Below are positions 55,501-63,035 of a stretch of 64,000 bases of DNA, in pieces. Source of the DNA: Lentisphaerota bacterium (lineage in GTDB: Bacteria > Verrucomicrobiota > Lentisphaeria > Oligosphaerales > JABHEG01). The stretch is taken from positions 1-64,000 of the forward strand of contig JABHEG010000137.1 of assembly GCA_018676675.1 (NCBI GenBank). Reading direction: 5' to 3'. Numbering within the stretch: the stretch's first letter is position 1; the number at the start of each line of letters is the position of its first letter. A program made the position numbers and the translations under genes. The notes beneath the pieces were generated by a model. It ran no database searches, had not been told where the DNA came from, and saw only the letters and a program-made list of their open reading frames with translations.

Positions 55501-57352
55501 GTATTCGATGCCCGTCCCCTGGCGCCCCCGGCCACGCCCACCGATCGTTCCTGACAAGGTAGACCGGGCCCGCACGGATGCGCATGTCGTCATGAGCGAT
55601 GTCTATGAGGGGGGGGGGATATCCGGCTTTCCCAAGGGGACAGTCAAGGCATTGCGGATCGGGTCACACCACTACCGTTACGGCGGGAACGGAGACACCC
55701 GCGGCTCTTCGTACGAGGGGGGATGGGATGTGAAACGGATCCTCGGGACGGTTCCGGTCGAGCCTGACGGTTCCGCCTTCTTCAAGGTCCCGGCCAACAC
55801 CCCGATCTTTGTCCAACCGATTGATGCTGACGGCAAGGCGTTGCAGACCATGCGGAGCTGGTTCGCTGCGATGCCCGGGGAAACCGTCTCCTGTGTGGGC
55901 TGTCACGAGCCACAGAACCAAACAGCGCCAGTGCATTCGGGGCAGGCATTCCGGCGTGGGGCTTCGGAGATCACCCCGTGGTTCGGTCCGGTTCGGGGGT
56001 TCAGCTTCGACCGTGAGGTACAACCCGTTCTGGATCGCCGTTGTGTCGGTTGCCACAGTGGGGCTCCGCGCAAGGACAAACGTGCCATCCCCGACCTCCG
56101 GGCAAAGCGCCTGCACCCGGACTTCAAAGGGCCGTACAGCCCCGCTTACATGGCCCTTCACGCCTATGTGCGTCGCGCGGGTTACGAGGCCGACTACCAT
56201 CTCGCGGCCCCGGCCGAATACCACGCCGACACCAGCCAACTCGTGCAGATGCTCACCAAAGGGCATCACGGGGTGACGTTGACGCCGGAAGAGTGGCGAC
56301 GGCTGTACACATGGATCGACTACAACATCCCCTACCCTGCAAACTGGCGCGAGAGCCACCGCCCCCCGAAGGACGACCAGATAGAACGACGCGCCAAGTA
56401 CAAGAAGCTCTACGCGGCCATAGAGGACAATGACGAAGCCCCTGTTCCTTTGCCGCCGGTCGCCGCCTTCGAGCCGCCACAGCGGCACGATTCCGCAAGA
56501 CAAGCCGTCACACTGGAGGGCTGGCCTCTCAGCCGTGAGGCAGCTGGCGAGCAACAGCGGAAAGCCGCTCTTCCGGATCTGACGCTTGAGCTCGCCCCGG
56601 GTGTTGACCTGGAGTTCGTCCCCGTCCCCAGAGGCGCGTTCCTCATGGGGGACACGGCGGGATTCCCCGACGAGAACCGGCAAGAGCGCGTGGTGCTCGA
56701 ACGGTCCTTCTACCTGAGCAAGCTCGAGGTCACCAACAGCCAATTCGGTCTCTTCGATCCCTACCATGACAGCCGGTTTGTCGCTGGCCGTGGCAAGGAC
56801 CGCTTCACACGTGGCTATCCGGTCAACCAGCCGGAACAGCCCGTCGTCCGAGTGACCTACCTACAGGCGAAGGCGTTCTGCGAATGGCTGACGACCAAGA
56901 CAGGAGCTGTCTGCCGGCTTCCCACCGAACAGCAATGGGAATACGCCTGCAAGGCGGGATCCAGCACGCTCTGGCCCAACGGCGACGACCCCAAAAACGC
57001 CGGGAACCGGGCAAACATCTCCGACGCATCGCTCACCCGCTGGAACTGGGGTCGCTGCGAGAAAGAGATCAACGATGGGGCCCGTTTCTCCGTACCTGGA
57101 GGAAAGTACCCAGCCAATGCATGGGGGCTGCATGACATGATCGGCAATGTCGCGGAGTGGACAGCCAGTGATTACGCCCCCGGCACAAGCCTGAAAGTGG
57201 TGCGCGGAGGGTCCTGGAACGACACCCTGAGGTACGCCCGCTCATCAAGCCGCTGGCGCTATGCCGCACATCAGCCGGTCTACAATGTCGGCTTCAGGGT
57301 TCTCTGCGAAGCGCCCGCGCCGACCGGCAAAGCTCGGGCCCGGGCCCGCTAA
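52586..57352 (+). CDS. Secreted HzsA-related dihaem protein fused to an FGE-sulfatase-like domain
   Basis: 1588 residues. A signal peptide (LLAALPLLLSGAMP) is followed by a discoidin-like domain (about 60-220). A middle region has beta-propeller-like repeats (DMDVNWDARRILLSDGRHLHELD, MEADGTNERRITFDQDHSWNP) resembling the hydrazine synthase alpha subunit. Two CxxCH haem sites lie at C1103-H1107 (CVGCHEP) and C1153-H1157 (CVGCHSG). The last 250 residues are an FGE-sulfatase (SUMF1) domain with FLMGDT, CRLPTEQQWEYA, GNVAEWT and VVRGGSWND. The catalytic cysteines of true FGE are missing after GGSW, so it is probably a binding module. It is probably periplasmic or surface-exposed. Redox substrate unknown. 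The genes that follow are secreted too. Confidence 0.88.
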   Translation: MKPAPDTDLPSALPCCCLPRIGRLCWLLAALPLLLSGAMPTIQQEVWPNTDKAFSTFATKIDARTPRNLLARRKVRLSGLGNASMLADGIAGERGGAGRVGAGGKPTVIVCYLGQPKTVREIGVYTFNIDARANQDYEVRVVNNSANPGKQPVFEGPPLLTTGPKVVGPNSGGCHTWFRHEDSAPLVDGEVDWVEFRIWRTYNVKAGHPAQSETPTSWTSLIEFEVIGNDDDVIVRSPEEIARRKALQSFPRNPEFTNRETWQETMVAAREAVLAWEVELDRLAQPESGVVLEPWQIAGPFAPGSPGFKQAADAWDLAKVEAMCKALPFKPFEGAGDGRETNLAKSVPAAPGQAIILVRKAVAEAEFDRTYPFEVGMGAGIGEIRCLPSRRRQWFDTKTGPATPNSKLFQLSLKPSPLAIVAILRVREDGTCPFWFSLHALKGPKTPGTFSRRIYRRQNLYRQLQERFPDPLSQAEIAWEREDSIWMRFTRRAMSRIDWHLTDWPTSRPDFLVAQYNAARATRLQALQESTASAPEALVSHLKQAVGQAETPPAQTIADARKAYYAIAALQDMAAAANQIHSARLAVTDQQATFGTDYPKADEKLARITTLEKQIAALLAEKVQPGTETVTRLLALKSDISTVARDILLTNPLLGFERLLMIKGGPGFSSNWGGANRLGNEVVSLSPVAPDGELTTVYKGSRVSDMDVNWDARRILLSDGRHLHELDTETGKARQISTQTDRHVMHYDGCYLPNGRIAFVSTACEQAVPCTGGWYVGNLHLMEADGTNERRITFDQDHSWNPCVLNSGRVIFTRWEYTDTPHYFTRLLFHMNPDGSEQMEYYGSNSYWPNALYWTRPIPGHPTKVVAIVSGHHGVGRMGELAIFDPALGRHEAQGAIQKIPGYGKPVDPVIKDGLVSESWPRFATPWPLAEPETHRGAGKYFLVACKMTPYSSWGVYLADIFDNLTPLLMGPYSMPVPWRPRPRPPIVPDKVDRARTDAHVVMSDVYEGGGISGFPKGTVKALRIGSHHYRYGGNGDTRGSSYEGGWDVKRILGTVPVEPDGSAFFKVPANTPIFVQPIDADGKALQTMRSWFAAMPGETVSCVGCHEPQNQTAPVHSGQAFRRGASEITPWFGPVRGFSFDREVQPVLDRRCVGCHSGAPRKDKRAIPDLRAKRLHPDFKGPYSPAYMALHAYVRRAGYEADYHLAAPAEYHADTSQLVQMLTKGHHGVTLTPEEWRRLYTWIDYNIPYPANWRESHRPPKDDQIERRAKYKKLYAAIEDNDEAPVPLPPVAAFEPPQRHDSARQAVTLEGWPLSREAAGEQQRKAALPDLTLELAPGVDLEFVPVPRGAFLMGDTAGFPDENRQERVVLERSFYLSKLEVTNSQFGLFDPYHDSRFVAGRGKDRFTRGYPVNQPEQPVVRVTYLQAKAFCEWLTTKTGAVCRLPTEQQWEYACKAGSSTLWPNGDDPKNAGNRANISDASLTRWNWGRCEKEINDGARFSVPGGKYPANAWGLHDMIGNVAEWTASDYAPGTSLKVVRGGSWNDTLRYARSSSRWRYAAHQPVYNVGFRVLCEAPAPTGKARARAR

Positions 57353-57494
57353 CAGGTCTACCGGGGACCAGGTCAGCTGTCTCCCCCCGAAGACCGCCTG
57401 CTCAGCCCCGCGCACGGAGAGTGAGGCGTTTGTGGAAGCGGAAGTACGACCAACACACCACCTTCAGGCTCTCGCGCCTGAGGGTTCCAGGAGG

Positions 57495-58856
57495 GTGGCT
57501 CCTTTCGAGCCGCGCACTCTCGTGGCCCTGTTCCTACTGTTGGCTGCGGTCGGGAACACCGCCCCGCCAAGCCGAAACCACGTGGCAAACGACTTCGACG
57601 GTCAGTCGGGCCTCTCCCTGCTGGGATGGCGTGTCCAGGCAACGCCCGCCCAGAGCGAGTGGTCAATCAAAGACGGTCATCTTGAAATGCTCGGGCACCG
57701 CAGCCCCTACAAAGGGGGATCCATCGCCAAGACCATCCCCCTGTTCGAGCGTGGCGTGCTTGAGTTTGATGCGCAGTTCGCGACTGCCGGACGCACCGAC
57801 TACCAACATTTCTCACTCGGCTTTCGGCTCTACGGTCACATGACCGCCTTCAAGAACTACGGGACCCACGCCTGGCTGCAGTACCGTCCCGGGCAGAACA
57901 CCTGGGCTACGGTGGCAACGGCAGTGCCGTTCGGGAAATGGGTGCATTTCAAGGTCATTTTTGATTTCCCGGCCAAACGCGTGGAGTACTACTGCGGCGA
58001 TGGGGAAGACCCCGCCTTTGTCGATCCGGCTCTGGAACTCGACCTGTCCAAGGCGCCGAACGAGCTGGTGTTCTTCAATTACGGTCTGTGCAACGGGACG
58101 ATCGCCAATCGCATTGACAACATCACCTTACGCGACCAGGAGACCGGCCACGCGCACACCCCAACCCAGCGTGACGGGTTTGTGATCTTCGAGGGAATGA
58201 CAGCGGATCGCTTTGACACCCGACACCTGCTGGCGGAACACGTTGAGGACGACACCGTTGCGGTTTACCGGCTGGTAACACGGGGATCCGCCATCGCACC
58301 GCGCAACATCTTCCGCCTCCAGCACGTGCCGGGCCAGAGACGCCTGGAGGAGGCGCGTCTGATCGTCCTGGCAGATGTACCGGCAACGCCCAATGCGTGT
58401 GCCCCGGAGTACCTGTTGAACGATATCGCCACCGCAGTGCAGGATGGCGCACATCTGCTCATCCTGGCCGGAATGTTCTCTCTGGGCAAGGGAGGGTACC
58501 AGGAAACGCCCCTGGCCAAGCTGTTCCCGATGGAGCCGCTGACCCCCTGGGATGGGCAGCGCTTCAGTACGCCTGCCCCCATGACAGGCCCATTGATGAC
58601 CGCAACACCAGCGAAGCATGCCGAACCCACCGTTCTCTGGTACCACAACATTCCTCAGCCAAGCCTGGAAGCCGACACGCTCCTGCAGGCACATGGGAAG
58701 CCAATGGCGTTGCGTTGGCCGGTTGGCAAAGGAACGGTCACCGTGTTCCTGGCGATGGCCTGTGGCGACTTCCGGGGAACCAACCAGACACCATTTTGGC
58801 AATCACCAGCCTGGCCGGAACTCCTCCGCGGCCTGGCCGGCCATCCAGCGGACTGA
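57495..58856 (+). CDS. Secreted LamG/DUF1080-like protein with glutamine-amidotransferase-like C-terminal domain
   Basis: About 453 residues. A short signal peptide (LVALFLLLAAVGNTA) leads into a beta-sandwich domain (about 25-215; GVLEFDAQFATAGR, WVHFKVIFDFPAKRVEYYC). A C-terminal alpha/beta domain has IVLADVPATP, DGAHLLILAGMFSLGKGGY and VLWYHN, like class I glutamine-amidotransferase-fold proteins without a clear catalytic triad. It is a paralogue of the protein at 61470-62909, sharing the same domain order and the SLGKGGY motif. The start is uncertain: GTG 57495 gives the signal peptide, and GTG 57432 is an alternative. The next gene follows after 14 bases. Confidence 0.75.
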   Translation: MAPFEPRTLVALFLLLAAVGNTAPPSRNHVANDFDGQSGLSLLGWRVQATPAQSEWSIKDGHLEMLGHRSPYKGGSIAKTIPLFERGVLEFDAQFATAGRTDYQHFSLGFRLYGHMTAFKNYGTHAWLQYRPGQNTWATVATAVPFGKWVHFKVIFDFPAKRVEYYCGDGEDPAFVDPALELDLSKAPNELVFFNYGLCNGTIANRIDNITLRDQETGHAHTPTQRDGFVIFEGMTADRFDTRHLLAEHVEDDTVAVYRLVTRGSAIAPRNIFRLQHVPGQRRLEEARLIVLADVPATPNACAPEYLLNDIATAVQDGAHLLILAGMFSLGKGGYQETPLAKLFPMEPLTPWDGQRFSTPAPMTGPLMTATPAKHAEPTVLWYHNIPQPSLEADTLLQAHGKPMALRWPVGKGTVTVFLAMACGDFRGTNQTPFWQSPAWPELLRGLAGHPAD

Positions 58857-58870
58857 CATAGGAGATACGG

Positions 58871-61468
58871 ATGCCCACACGTACCGGATATCGCCAATTC
58901 CGAGGCACGCTCGCCGCAATCTTGAGTTGCTGGGGCCTGCACGCTGCAGTCGGACTGCGGGTGGAAAAATCGCAGACCGGAGTCACTATCGAGACGACGT
59001 ACTACGTTGCGGTTCTCGCAAAGGAAAAGGGGATGACCTTCCAATCCCTGACCGACCGACGGACCAGGAGAACGATGCGCGTGCAGTACTCGGGCCTGAC
59101 TGTTGCCGAGGAACGTGAACGCCCAACCTGGACAAACGCAGCCTTTGGCCAGCCGAAGCGGCATCTGGAAGCAAGAGCCACCCCAGATTTCGAGCTCACC
59201 GGGGGGCCGAACACCGCAACGCTGGTGAGTACGTGGTCAAACGCAGCCGTTGATGTCCGGAAAGCACTCACCTTCACCGCCGGTTCAGCCGTCATCGATA
59301 TGACCTGCACTGTGAAGGTCAAGCGAGCGTTGGAGGACCTCTCCTACACGCTGGACGTCAATGATACCGTCTTGAGCCGCGTTGGGCGGTTCTACCCCGG
59401 TGCCGAACGCTACACAGCCCGGATGCCGGTGGAAGCCGTCTATGCACGTGCCCCAACGTACAGCTACTGCACGGACGGTAAGGCCGGCGTGGGACTGCTG
59501 GCTTCCGGACGCGACGATATCGAGACCGTGGCTCACATGACCTACACGCCGTCGTTGCGCAGAACGCACCTTGCGGCATACACCCGACCCCTCCGTTGGG
59601 ACACAACTCCACATGAGGTAAAGCTCAACGTCGGGATCATCGTCGGCCTCCCTGCGGACGACGTCGCGGCCCTCCATCGAGCCCGGAATCCCGCCCTCCC
59701 AGCCGTTCAGGTCACGAAATTCAACGTGACTCACCTCATCCAGAGGACCGACGAAGAGGGGCAGGCGACAGTCGAGCTCACAAACCACACCCCTGCCGCC
59801 CAACCAGTCACGCTTGGCGCGCGAATTACTGGCGGGATCACGGCGACGCGGGGCCTGAAGACGCGGGCCTACCAGATTCCCGCCAACAGCAGCCTGCAAG
59901 TCCCTCTCACCTGGCCCAATGAACAGGAGTACGGCTTCGAACTGCTCGTGGACGTCCACTCCGCCGATGGCACACTCCTGGACAGTGCCCGGGAGTATTT
60001 CGCGGTTGCAGACCATTTCGTCAAGGTGGCGCAGACGACCGTTTGGAACGCCGGCTGGATGCGCTACGACTGGTTGACTCCGGCGATGGTGCGCAAGGCC
60101 AAAGAGAGCTATGTCGGCATCATCGAGTACTACTGCTGGGCCCCGGATCAAGTCTTTGACCTGACCCCGGATACGGAGACCTGGGAGCCACACACGGAAT
60201 CACAGGGCGCCTACAGGACCGAACTGAGCCGGACGTTCTTGCGTGGGGTTGTGGATTCGGCCCACGCCAACGGAATGCGAGTCCTGGCGATGGATACCGG
60301 CTTCGCCAGCCTTCCGGGCGCACTCGATCACCCCAAACGCGTCAAATACACCCGCGACGGCCAGATATACCTCTACAACGGCAACATCCACAACGGCAAG
60401 CGATTCAATGCCGTGGGTGCCTATGTGCACGAACCTGAGCTGACAAAGGCCTGGGCCGAAGAGATGTGCGCGTCGGTCGACATGTTCGGCTGGGACGGGG
60501 TGCGCTTCGACTGGAACTTCATCCCCGTGGCCCCCCAGGATCCGCTTCACATGGCAGGGAAGGACAAGGAGGAGAACATCTACGCCCGAGCCAACCGACA
60601 GGCGTGGTACACCTGGGATGGACGTTCCGCCCACGACCTGTTCCCCAACCCCGACCAAACCGGTGCAGAGCTCTGCCGCATCTACCGGCAGACGGTGGCC
60701 GAGAAGTACCCCGACTTCATCTATAACGTGAACTACTCGGTCAACCACGGGCTTTTCGACAAGTACCCCGAGTACTCGGCCGTAAACACGAAGGACTCAG
60801 GCATCCTCATGGAGAGCCTGCTCAACACCTACAGCACCTACCCAACCTGGCAGGCGTGGGCCAAGGTGTTAACTGACGCGTTGAGCGTGATTAGACCGCA
60901 AGGAGCACAACCCTTCGTTGGCTGGATGCGGGGCTATGCTCCGGGCGGCATCGCCCACCGCAATATGCAGTACATCATGATGGCTTCCGGATTCCGCTGG
61001 TACGGATCTTACGGGGCCCGCCACTCGCTTGACGACACCTACAAGCGGTTCCGCCACGCGACGCGCTTTGCCGAGTTCTTCTACGATCCTGACTTCAACC
61101 GGATCAAGGCCCCCGAAACGCGGGTCGAGGTAACGGGCGGAGGATCGGACCGCGTGCTGTGGAGACCATTCGTGTTCGAACGGACGCGCACCAAGCACCG
61201 CGAACTCCTGGTGCATCTGCTCAATCTCCCGCAAGATGACCACATTATCATGCATCACGACACCCCGGCGGCGAAACAGGACTTGGTGGTCACGGCCAAG
61301 TGGGAATCGACCTCCCTCCCGACCTCCTGCTGGTTACTTACACCGGATCCACACCCCCAAGCGACACGACTCACCTGGGCCAGGAAGCCTGACGGCACGG
61401 TTGCGATCCGCATCCCCGAACTGGTTTCTTTGGGAAGCGTGGTGCTGGTTGGTGAAGGGGGACAGTGA
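58871..61468 (+). CDS. Secreted TIM-barrel glycosidase candidate, unclassified
   Basis: 865 residues. A signal-like N-terminus ends near HAAVG. Residues 30-380 are beta-rich. From about 395 a TIM-barrel-like region has VGIIEYYCWAPDQ, GMRVLAMDTGF, FGWDGVRFDWNFIP and DFIYNVNYSVNHG. The GVRFDWN strand end resembles the catalytic aspartate of GH66/GH13-type enzymes (inference). I know no named family for it with confidence. The ATG is preceded by GGAG at about seven bases. It sits between two paralogous secreted proteins, one codon-length away from the second, so the three are probably one operon acting on an extracellular polysaccharide. Confidence 0.75.
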   Translation: MPTRTGYRQFRGTLAAILSCWGLHAAVGLRVEKSQTGVTIETTYYVAVLAKEKGMTFQSLTDRRTRRTMRVQYSGLTVAEERERPTWTNAAFGQPKRHLEARATPDFELTGGPNTATLVSTWSNAAVDVRKALTFTAGSAVIDMTCTVKVKRALEDLSYTLDVNDTVLSRVGRFYPGAERYTARMPVEAVYARAPTYSYCTDGKAGVGLLASGRDDIETVAHMTYTPSLRRTHLAAYTRPLRWDTTPHEVKLNVGIIVGLPADDVAALHRARNPALPAVQVTKFNVTHLIQRTDEEGQATVELTNHTPAAQPVTLGARITGGITATRGLKTRAYQIPANSSLQVPLTWPNEQEYGFELLVDVHSADGTLLDSAREYFAVADHFVKVAQTTVWNAGWMRYDWLTPAMVRKAKESYVGIIEYYCWAPDQVFDLTPDTETWEPHTESQGAYRTELSRTFLRGVVDSAHANGMRVLAMDTGFASLPGALDHPKRVKYTRDGQIYLYNGNIHNGKRFNAVGAYVHEPELTKAWAEEMCASVDMFGWDGVRFDWNFIPVAPQDPLHMAGKDKEENIYARANRQAWYTWDGRSAHDLFPNPDQTGAELCRIYRQTVAEKYPDFIYNVNYSVNHGLFDKYPEYSAVNTKDSGILMESLLNTYSTYPTWQAWAKVLTDALSVIRPQGAQPFVGWMRGYAPGGIAHRNMQYIMMASGFRWYGSYGARHSLDDTYKRFRHATRFAEFFYDPDFNRIKAPETRVEVTGGGSDRVLWRPFVFERTRTKHRELLVHLLNLPQDDHIIMHHDTPAAKQDLVVTAKWESTSLPTSCWLLTPDPHPQATRLTWARKPDGTVAIRIPELVSLGSVVLVGEGGQ

Positions 61469-61469
61469 C

Positions 61470-62909
61470 ATGGTGACGCTTGCCACAGACGTCTGTAGCA
61501 ACCCGGCCGCAGCCGGGCTCTCCACGCAAAGCCGGCCATACAGCATTCTCCGCCTCATGGCCATTGTACTGGTTGCACCGTTGGCCCTGCGCGCAGCAGA
61601 CGAGACGGTGTTCACTGCCGACTTCTCAGGGACGAAACCACTCGAGCAAGATGGGTGGGAACAGGTCACCACTCCCGCCCAGAGCCACTACGAGGCCCGG
61701 GAAGGAGTCCTCAGGGTCACCTGCAGACAGAACCCCCACCACGACGGTTTCATCCGCAGGCGTATCCCCATCGTCAAGCGTGGTTCACTTGAGTTTGACG
61801 CCAACATCGCGATGGAACAAGCGGGCAACAAGCTGGGGGTGGCGCTCACCGTGAGTATCTACAACATCGGCACGTGGTTCCATGATTACTGCAAAGACTG
61901 GCGCAGGTACTTCCCCGGCGGTCCGAACCAGCGCCTCCCGGGTTTCAGTACCGAGCCGGTAGGGCACCAGCGCCTGACGCCCGTAAAGCTGGGGGAATGG
62001 AGTCACTACCGAATCCTCTTTGACCACGATGCCGGAACCGTTGAGTACTACTGCAACGACATGCGGGATCCTGTACACATCGACTATGACGTGCCGATTC
62101 TCGGGCGCGAGGAGTACGAAGGAGGAACGCTCCGCATCGGCAGTATGGGGCTGACCAAAGGGCCCGTTGTGTACGGCATACGGAACGTTGTCCTCAAACA
62201 GACCACGCCGGATTCGGAGAGCAACTCCCCGCGGGAAACGGTCCTGCTTTTCCACGGAATGAGCTCGGACCAATACAACCTGGGAGGGCTGTTCACCGAA
62301 ACCGTCGCCGCTGGGAAGACACGGGTCTACACGGTGCGAACCCACGGTGCTGCCATCGCCCCCCGCAACCAACTCAAGGTCGATCGACTCCCGTCTGCCG
62401 CGACCGTAGCAAAGGCCTCAGCGATCGTCCTTGTCGACATGCCCCTCAGCCCAGGGGAGTGCCTCCCCCCCCCTCTCCTTCGGCAGCTCATCGACGCCGT
62501 TCACAATGGGGCCAGGCTGGTCATCGTGGGGGGGATGTTCTCCCTCGGCAAGGGCGGGTACAGCGAGTCCGCCTTGAACCCCCTTCTGCCGATCGAGGTG
62601 GACAGTCCCTGGGGAGTCACGCGCTTCCCCGAACCACGTCCTCTCTGCTCGGAGGCCGGCCCCCTTGGCGTCGCTCTGGAAGCACCCCACGTTCTCTGGT
62701 ACCACAGCGTCAACGTGAAGGAGGGAGCCACGGTTGGCATGACGGCTGATGGGAAACCGATGTTTGTCAGCTGGCCGATTGGCGAAGGCAGCGTCAGCGT
62801 CTCTCTACCCTGTCCTGCCGGGAACGTCTGGAGCAAGGGCACGCCTGCTTTCTGGCGCACCACCACATGGCGCCAATGGCTTGAAAGCAAGATATTGGAG
62901 GGGAGATAG
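61470..62909 (+). CDS. Secreted LamG/DUF1080-like protein with glutamine-amidotransferase-like C-terminal domain (second paralogue)
   Basis: 479 residues. The signal peptide (LMAIVLVAPLALRAADE) is followed by a beta-sandwich domain (about 45-245; GSLEFDANIAME, GEWSHYRILFDHDAGTVEYYC). The C-terminal alpha/beta domain has IVLVDMPLSPGECLPP, NGARLVIVGGMFSLGKGGY and VLWYHSVNV. It matches the protein at 57495-58856 in order and in several motifs, so the pair arose by duplication around the barrel enzyme. ATG 61470 starts one base after the previous stop, with GGGGGA about seven bases upstream. Likely a polysaccharide-binding or regulatory partner; activity unknown. Confidence 0.82.
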   Translation: MVTLATDVCSNPAAAGLSTQSRPYSILRLMAIVLVAPLALRAADETVFTADFSGTKPLEQDGWEQVTTPAQSHYEAREGVLRVTCRQNPHHDGFIRRRIPIVKRGSLEFDANIAMEQAGNKLGVALTVSIYNIGTWFHDYCKDWRRYFPGGPNQRLPGFSTEPVGHQRLTPVKLGEWSHYRILFDHDAGTVEYYCNDMRDPVHIDYDVPILGREEYEGGTLRIGSMGLTKGPVVYGIRNVVLKQTTPDSESNSPRETVLLFHGMSSDQYNLGGLFTETVAAGKTRVYTVRTHGAAIAPRNQLKVDRLPSAATVAKASAIVLVDMPLSPGECLPPPLLRQLIDAVHNGARLVIVGGMFSLGKGGYSESALNPLLPIEVDSPWGVTRFPEPRPLCSEAGPLGVALEAPHVLWYHSVNVKEGATVGMTADGKPMFVSWPIGEGSVSVSLPCPAGNVWSKGTPAFWRTTTWRQWLESKILEGR

Positions 62910-63000
62910 GGTATTCGGGATTGGTCATTCGTTGTTCGGGGGGAGGCCGAAAGCTCTCTCGATTCTCCGGATTCCTGCCCCCTCGAATCCCCGGATCACC

Positions 63001-63027
63001 GAATCGCCAATCGCCAGTCGCCAATCC
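63001..63027. repeat. Short tandem repeat, 7-bp unit
   Basis: GAATCGC, CAATCGC, CAGTCGC and CAATCCA follow one another (GATTGGC on the minus strand). It lies in the 126-base gap between the convergent paralogue and sulfatase genes, next to other GATTC/GAATC words from 62960 on. The gap has no gene. Confidence 0.75.
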
Positions 63028-63035
63028 AGCATCCC

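Noticed and set aside
56584..57330. Functional formylglycine-generating enzyme for the sulfatases
   Set aside because: The active-site cysteines expected after GGSW are missing, and the domain is fused to a large secreted haem protein.
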